Of a stretch of 15,857 nucleotides of DNA, positions 12,820-15,857 are shown piece by piece. The notes under the pieces are model-generated. The model had not been told where the DNA came from. It saw only the letters and a program-made list of their open reading frames with translations, and did not search any database. Position 1 is the first letter of the stretch; each line of letters begins with the position of its first letter. This DNA is from an uncultured Collinsella sp. (GTDB lineage: Bacteria; Actinomycetota; Coriobacteriia; Coriobacteriales; Coriobacteriaceae), in assembly GCA_900542235.1 (NCBI GenBank), contig UQNB01000044.1, positions 1-15,857 on the forward strand. The letters run 5' to 3'. The translations under genes were made by a program, and so were the position numbers.

Positions 12820-13800
12820 ATGAAGGACATCACCATCAGCCGCAGGAGCCTTCTGGTCTCCGCCGGCCTGCTCGCGCTCGCCCCGCTCGCCGGATGCGGC
12901 GGCAACTCTGGTTCCGGCTCTGCTGCCGCCGGTTCCGACTACACCATCGGCGTTCTGCAGCTCACCGAGCACTCCGCACTCGATGCCGCCAACGACGGCT
13001 TTGTCAAGGCCATCAAGGAGAGCGGCCTTAAGGTCAAGATCGACCAGAAGAACGCCCAGAACGACCAGTCCACGTGTAAGTCCATTGCCGACAAGTTTGT
13101 GGGCGACAACGTCAGCCTGATTTATGCCATCGCCACGCCCGCCGCGCAGGCTGCCGCCGGCGCCACGGCCGATATCCCCATCGTGGGCTGTGCCATCACC
13201 GACTACGCCGCCTCCGGCCTGGTCCAGGACAACGACAAGCCCGGGACCAACGTCACGGGCGCTTCCGATCTCACCCCGGTCGCCGAGCAACTCGAGATGA
13301 TGCAGAAGGTCCTGCCCGACGTTAAAAAGGTCGGCCTGCTCTACTGCACCGCCGAGTCCAACTCCGACGTCCAGATCAAGGCCGCCAAGAAGGAGCTCGA
13401 CAAGCTGGGCCTCGAGTACACTGACTTCACCGTCTCGAGCTCCAACGAGATTCAGTCCGTCGTCGAGTCTGCCGTGGGCAAGGTCGACGCGCTGTACTCC
13501 CCCACTGACAACACCATCGCCGCGGGCGCTTCGCAGGTCGGCCAGATCTGCAAGGAGAATAAGCTCCCCTTCGTGACCGGCGAGGAGGGTATGTGCATGG
13601 CCGGCGGCCTGTTCACCCTCTCCATCAACTATAAGGACCTGGGCTACGCCGCGGGCGAGATGGCCGTTAAGATCCTGAAGGGCGAAGCCAAGCCCGAGGA
13701 TATGCCGATCAAGCACCTCTCGAGCAAGGACCTGGTCGTCGTCAAGAACGACGAGATGGCCGAGGCCCTAGGCATCGACCTTTCCGCTCTGGACGAGTAG
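12820..13800 (+). CDS. ABC transporter substrate-binding lipoprotein (TrpX-like family)
   Basis: A 326-residue extracytoplasmic binding protein anchored as a lipoprotein. Residues 7-12 (SRRSLL) resemble a Tat signal, followed by a hydrophobic stretch and the lipobox LAGC with Cys26 as the lipidated residue. A Gly/Ser/Ala-rich tether (27-38) precedes the two-lobed domain. YTIGVLQLTEHSALD, KNAQNDQST, YAIATPAAQAA and DALYSPTDNTIA are typical of the ABC_sub_bind (PF04392) family. That family includes TrpX-like proteins linked to tryptophan or other aromatic compounds, but ligand identity cannot be read here. The start at 12820 has GGGGGT seven bases upstream. It is the first gene of an operon with a BPD_transp_2-type permease and an ATPase. 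A hairpin after it probably gives more of this protein than of the membrane parts. Confidence 0.93.
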   Translation: MKDITISRRSLLVSAGLLALAPLAGCGGNSGSGSAAAGSDYTIGVLQLTEHSALDAANDGFVKAIKESGLKVKIDQKNAQNDQSTCKSIADKFVGDNVSLIYAIATPAAQAAAGATADIPIVGCAITDYAASGLVQDNDKPGTNVTGASDLTPVAEQLEMMQKVLPDVKKVGLLYCTAESNSDVQIKAAKKELDKLGLEYTDFTVSSSNEIQSVVESAVGKVDALYSPTDNTIAAGASQVGQICKENKLPFVTGEEGMCMAGGLFTLSINYKDLGYAAGEMAVKILKGEAKPEDMPIKHLSSKDLVVVKNDEMAEALGIDLSALDE

Positions 13801-13871
13801 CGCCATGCGCGGTAACGCGTCTAGGGCCCGCACGTGCGCCACAGCCGCGTTATTCAATATCTGAGTCCTTG

Positions 13872-13910
13872 GGGCGAACGCTAAAGACCGGCGTTCGCCC
13901 TGCTTGTTTC
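13872..13910 (+). terminator. Internal hairpin between binding-protein and permease genes
   Basis: A perfect 10-bp stem (GGGCGAACGC 13872-13881 with 13891-13900) has a 9-base loop and a weak T-rich tail, TGCTTGTTTC. Sitting inside the operon, it likely ends part of the transcripts or protects the upstream message. A TATTAT at 13959-13964 could be a -10 box for a second promoter, but no -35 is visible. Confidence 0.65.
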
Positions 13911-14004
13911 GGATGAGACAAAACATCCGTCCGCAGCTCTTTTATGCATTGGTACCGCTATTATGGAAAATCACGTGTCCACCCTATCCTAGGAGGTATG
14001 AAGC

Positions 14005-14928
14005 ATGCTCATTGCATTGCAGGGCGCCGTTTCGCAGGGCGTCCTCTGGGGCATTATGGTGCTTGGCGTGTTTATCACGTTCCGCCTGCTCGACATCCCC
14101 GATATGACCTGCGACGGCAGCTTTGCCCTCGGCGGCTGTGTCTGCGCCGTACTCATCGTCAACAATAACGTCGACCCGCTGCTCGCCGTGCTTGCCGGCA
14201 TGTGTGCCGGTGCCATCGCGGGTGCCGTCACGGGCATTCTGACCACCGTCTTTGAGATCCCCGCGATCCTTGCCGGAATCCTGACGCAGATCAGCCTGTG
14301 GTCCATCAACCTGCGCATCATGGGCAAGTCCAACACGCCCATCCTCGCCAAGGGCACCATCTTCTCGTCCGTCAGCAACATGACCGGCCTGCCGCAGTCC
14401 ACCGTTGCCATTATCTTGGGCATTGTGCTGGCCGTGGCCATCGTCGCCATCCTGTACTGGTTCTTTGGCACCGAGATCGGCTCGGCGCTGCGTGCCACCG
14501 GCAACAACGAGTACATGATCCGCGCCCTGGGCGTCAACACCAACTCCACCAAGATGATCGCCCTTGTGCTCTCCAACGCCCTCATCGGCCTCTCTGGCGC
14601 ACTTATCTGCCAGAGCCAAAAGTATGCCGACATTGGCATGGGTACCGGCGCTATCGTTATCGGCCTTGCCGCCATCGTCATCGGCGAGGTACTCGGCCGC
14701 CTGCTGCCCGGCGGACTCACGCAGTTCTCCGTCCGTCTGGCCTCCGCCGTCTTTGGCTCCGTGGTCTACTTCCTCATCCGCGCCATCGTGCTGCAACTGG
14801 GCATGGACGCCAACGACATGAAGCTGCTCTCCGCCGTGATCGTCGCCGTTGCCCTGTGCGTGCCCGTGGTTTGGGAGCGCTATAAGCTCCGCAGCTCCTA
14901 CACGAAGGGAGATGAGGCAGATGCTTAA
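14005..14928 (+). CDS. ABC transporter permease (branched-chain type, BPD_transp_2)
   Basis: A 307-residue integral membrane protein with about eight hydrophobic helices and a short basic cytoplasmic tail (WERYKLRSSYTKGDEADA). FRLLDIPDMTCDGSFALGG near the start is typical of permeases paired with ABC_sub_bind proteins, and GSALRATGNNEYMIRALGVN (about 160-180) is the cytoplasmic coupling loop that contacts the ATPase. It should form the channel for the ligand delivered by the upstream lipoprotein. AGGAGG lies eight bases before the ATG. The gap from the binding-protein gene is 204 bases and contains the internal hairpin; the last eight bases overlap the ATPase start, so those two subunits are translationally coupled. 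A single permease gene implies a homodimer. There are no frameshifts or missing segments. Confidence 0.92.
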   Translation: MLIALQGAVSQGVLWGIMVLGVFITFRLLDIPDMTCDGSFALGGCVCAVLIVNNNVDPLLAVLAGMCAGAIAGAVTGILTTVFEIPAILAGILTQISLWSINLRIMGKSNTPILAKGTIFSSVSNMTGLPQSTVAIILGIVLAVAIVAILYWFFGTEIGSALRATGNNEYMIRALGVNTNSTKMIALVLSNALIGLSGALICQSQKYADIGMGTGAIVIGLAAIVIGEVLGRLLPGGLTQFSVRLASAVFGSVVYFLIRAIVLQLGMDANDMKLLSAVIVAVALCVPVVWERYKLRSSYTKGDEADA

Positions 14929-15715
14929 GCTCTCGCACGTCAAGAAGACCTTTAACAAGGGCACCGTCACCGAGAAGCGCGCGCTCACCGGCGTCGACCT
15001 CACCCTCAACGATGGCGACTTTGTAACCGTGATTGGCGGCAACGGCGCCGGCAAGTCCACGCTGCTCAATATGATCGCCGGCGTGTATCCGCTCGATTCT
15101 GGTGTTATTGAGCTCGACGGCACCGACATCTCGCGTCTGAGCGAGTCGCAGCGCGCCAAGTACCTGGGCCGTGTGTTCCAGGACCCCATGCGCGGCACCG
15201 CAGCCGACATGCAAATTGCCGAAAACCTGGCCCTCGCCAAGCGCCGCGGCCAGCGTCGCGGTCTTTCGTGGGGCGTCACCAAGGCCGAGAAGGACGAGTA
15301 CGTTGAACTGCTCAAGCGCCTGGACCTCGGTCTGGACACGCGTCTCAACGCCAAGGTCGGCCTGCTCTCGGGCGGCCAGCGCCAGGCACTCACCCTGCTG
15401 ATGGCCACGCTCACCAAGCCGCGCCTGCTGCTGCTCGACGAGCACACGGCGGCCCTCGACCCCAAGACGGCATCGAAGGTGCTCAGCCTGACCGAGGAGA
15501 TCGTCGACGAGAACCACCTGACCACGCTCATGGTCACGCACAACATGAACGACGCCATCCGTCTGGGCAACCGTCTGATCATGATGCACGAGGGCCACGT
15601 GATCTACGACGTGGCGGGCGATGAGAAAAAGTCGCTCACCGTCGCCGACCTACTGCAGAAGTTCGAGGAGGTCTCGGGCGGCGAGCTCGCCAACGACCGC
15701 ATGCTGCTGGGCTAA
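14921..15715 (+). CDS. ABC transporter ATP-binding protein
   Basis: A 264-residue cytosolic ATPase that powers the importer. Motifs are complete: Walker A GGNGAGKST (39-47), Q-loop Gln87 in VFQDPMRGTAADM, signature LSGGQ (149-153), Walker B LLLLDE (169-174, catalytic Glu174), D-loop region ALDP and H-loop His207 in MVTHNMNDA. The segment DMQIAENLALAKRRGQRRGL is typical of ATPases paired with BPD_transp_2 permeases. The ATG at 14921 overlaps the permease stop by eight bases and has GGGAG nine bases upstream; an ATG at 14912 sits directly on that site and is less likely. It is the last gene of the operon, closed by the hairpin at 15723-15765. The substrate follows from the binding protein, which is unknown. 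Confidence 0.95.
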   Translation: MLKLSHVKKTFNKGTVTEKRALTGVDLTLNDGDFVTVIGGNGAGKSTLLNMIAGVYPLDSGVIELDGTDISRLSESQRAKYLGRVFQDPMRGTAADMQIAENLALAKRRGQRRGLSWGVTKAEKDEYVELLKRLDLGLDTRLNAKVGLLSGGQRQALTLLMATLTKPRLLLLDEHTAALDPKTASKVLSLTEEIVDENHLTTLMVTHNMNDAIRLGNRLIMMHEGHVIYDVAGDEKKSLTVADLLQKFEEVSGGELANDRMLLG

Positions 15716-15722
15716 CGCCCTG

Positions 15723-15765
15723 GAAAACCACCACAAAGGGGACAGGCACCTTTGTGGTGGTTTTC
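15723..15765 (+). terminator. Perfect 17-bp hairpin closing the ABC operon, REP-like
   Basis: GAAAACCACCACAAAGG (15723-15739) pairs perfectly with 15749-15765 around the loop GGACAGGCA, seven bases after the ATPase stop. The distal arm ends GGTTTTCGTT, which gives a T-rich exit; the A-rich proximal arm would allow use from the other side too. The AAAGGGGACAGGCACCTTT core is a motif I associate with dispersed REP-type palindromes, so it may be both a mobile-repeat copy and the operon terminator. Confidence 0.82.
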
Positions 15766-15857
15766 GTTAACCCTTATATCGAGCACAGAAGCCCGTCCGA
15801 ATTTGAACTGCGTCCCAAATCTTGGACGCCCTAAATAGCGACTAGGCCGCGAGGGCC
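15766..15857. other. Non-coding right edge with a small dyad
   Basis: No gene is visible. GCGTCC (15810-15815) and GGACGC (15824-15829) form a 6-bp inverted repeat with an 8-base loop and no T-tract. The last 13 bases hold GGCC..GGCC. Nothing else can be supported. Confidence 0.3.

Noticed and set aside
13984..15582. 532-residue open frame antisense to the permease and ATPase
   Set aside because: It covers two complete ABC genes on the plus strand and consists of Arg/Ser- and Asp/Gly-rich low-complexity sequence.
1..15857. tRNA, rRNA, CRISPR array, insertion sequence or phage genes
   Set aside because: No cloverleaf-like or rRNA-like segment, no regularly spaced repeats and no transposase or integrase reading frame were found on either strand.

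Overview
The window is a GC-rich stretch of a bacterial chromosome made of housekeeping, transport and sugar-metabolism genes. Three things point to an actinobacterium of the Coriobacteriia, most likely Collinsella or a close relative: the strong preference for G or C at third codon positions, the strong AGGAGG-type ribosome sites, and the mix of families (FeoA-FeoB fusion, lone glucose-type EIIA, Tat-like lipoprotein binding protein). This assignment is an inference from gene style, with no database support. I see no phage, insertion sequence, CRISPR array, tRNA or rRNA.

Left part (1-8330), mostly minus strand. A PLP aminotransferase (167-1303) diverges from an uncharacterised flavodoxin-like protein (1397-2068). 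That protein converges, with a single base between the stop codons, on a two-gene unit: a GH13 alpha-glycosidase (2637-4013) followed by a DNA-deoxyinosine glycosylase (2070-2633). Upstream lie a SotB-like sugar-efflux MFS transporter (4163-5359), a FeoA-FeoB fusion ferrous-iron transporter (5481-7841) and a small conserved beta-rich protein (7963-8283). The feoB terminator overlaps the apparent promoter of the sotB-like gene. A long imperfect palindrome lies between the sotB-like gene and the glycosidase.

Middle (8331-11697). An alpha/beta-hydrolase esterase (8331-9230, minus) diverges from a stand-alone PTS glucose-type EIIA (9477-10040, plus), whose leader carries a LacI-family-like palindrome. 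Asparaginyl-tRNA synthetase (10221-11624) follows. EIIA and asnS are each closed by a clear intrinsic terminator.

Right part (11874-15715), all plus strand. A WYL-type transcriptional regulator precedes a complete three-component ABC importer: a Tat-like lipoprotein binding protein, a branched-chain-type permease, and an ATPase whose start overlaps the permease stop. A hairpin between the binding-protein and permease genes probably lowers expression of the latter two. A perfect 17-bp hairpin closes the operon.

Four observations seem most worth following up. First, codon usage changes abruptly inside the aminotransferase gene. Second, two long palindromes (4081-4147 and 15723-15765) look like dispersed REP-type elements doing terminator duty. 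Third, a promoter is embedded in a terminator at 5393-5439. Fourth, repeated motifs lie upstream of the ABC operon and its adjacent WYL regulator. I found no clearly new multi-gene system.
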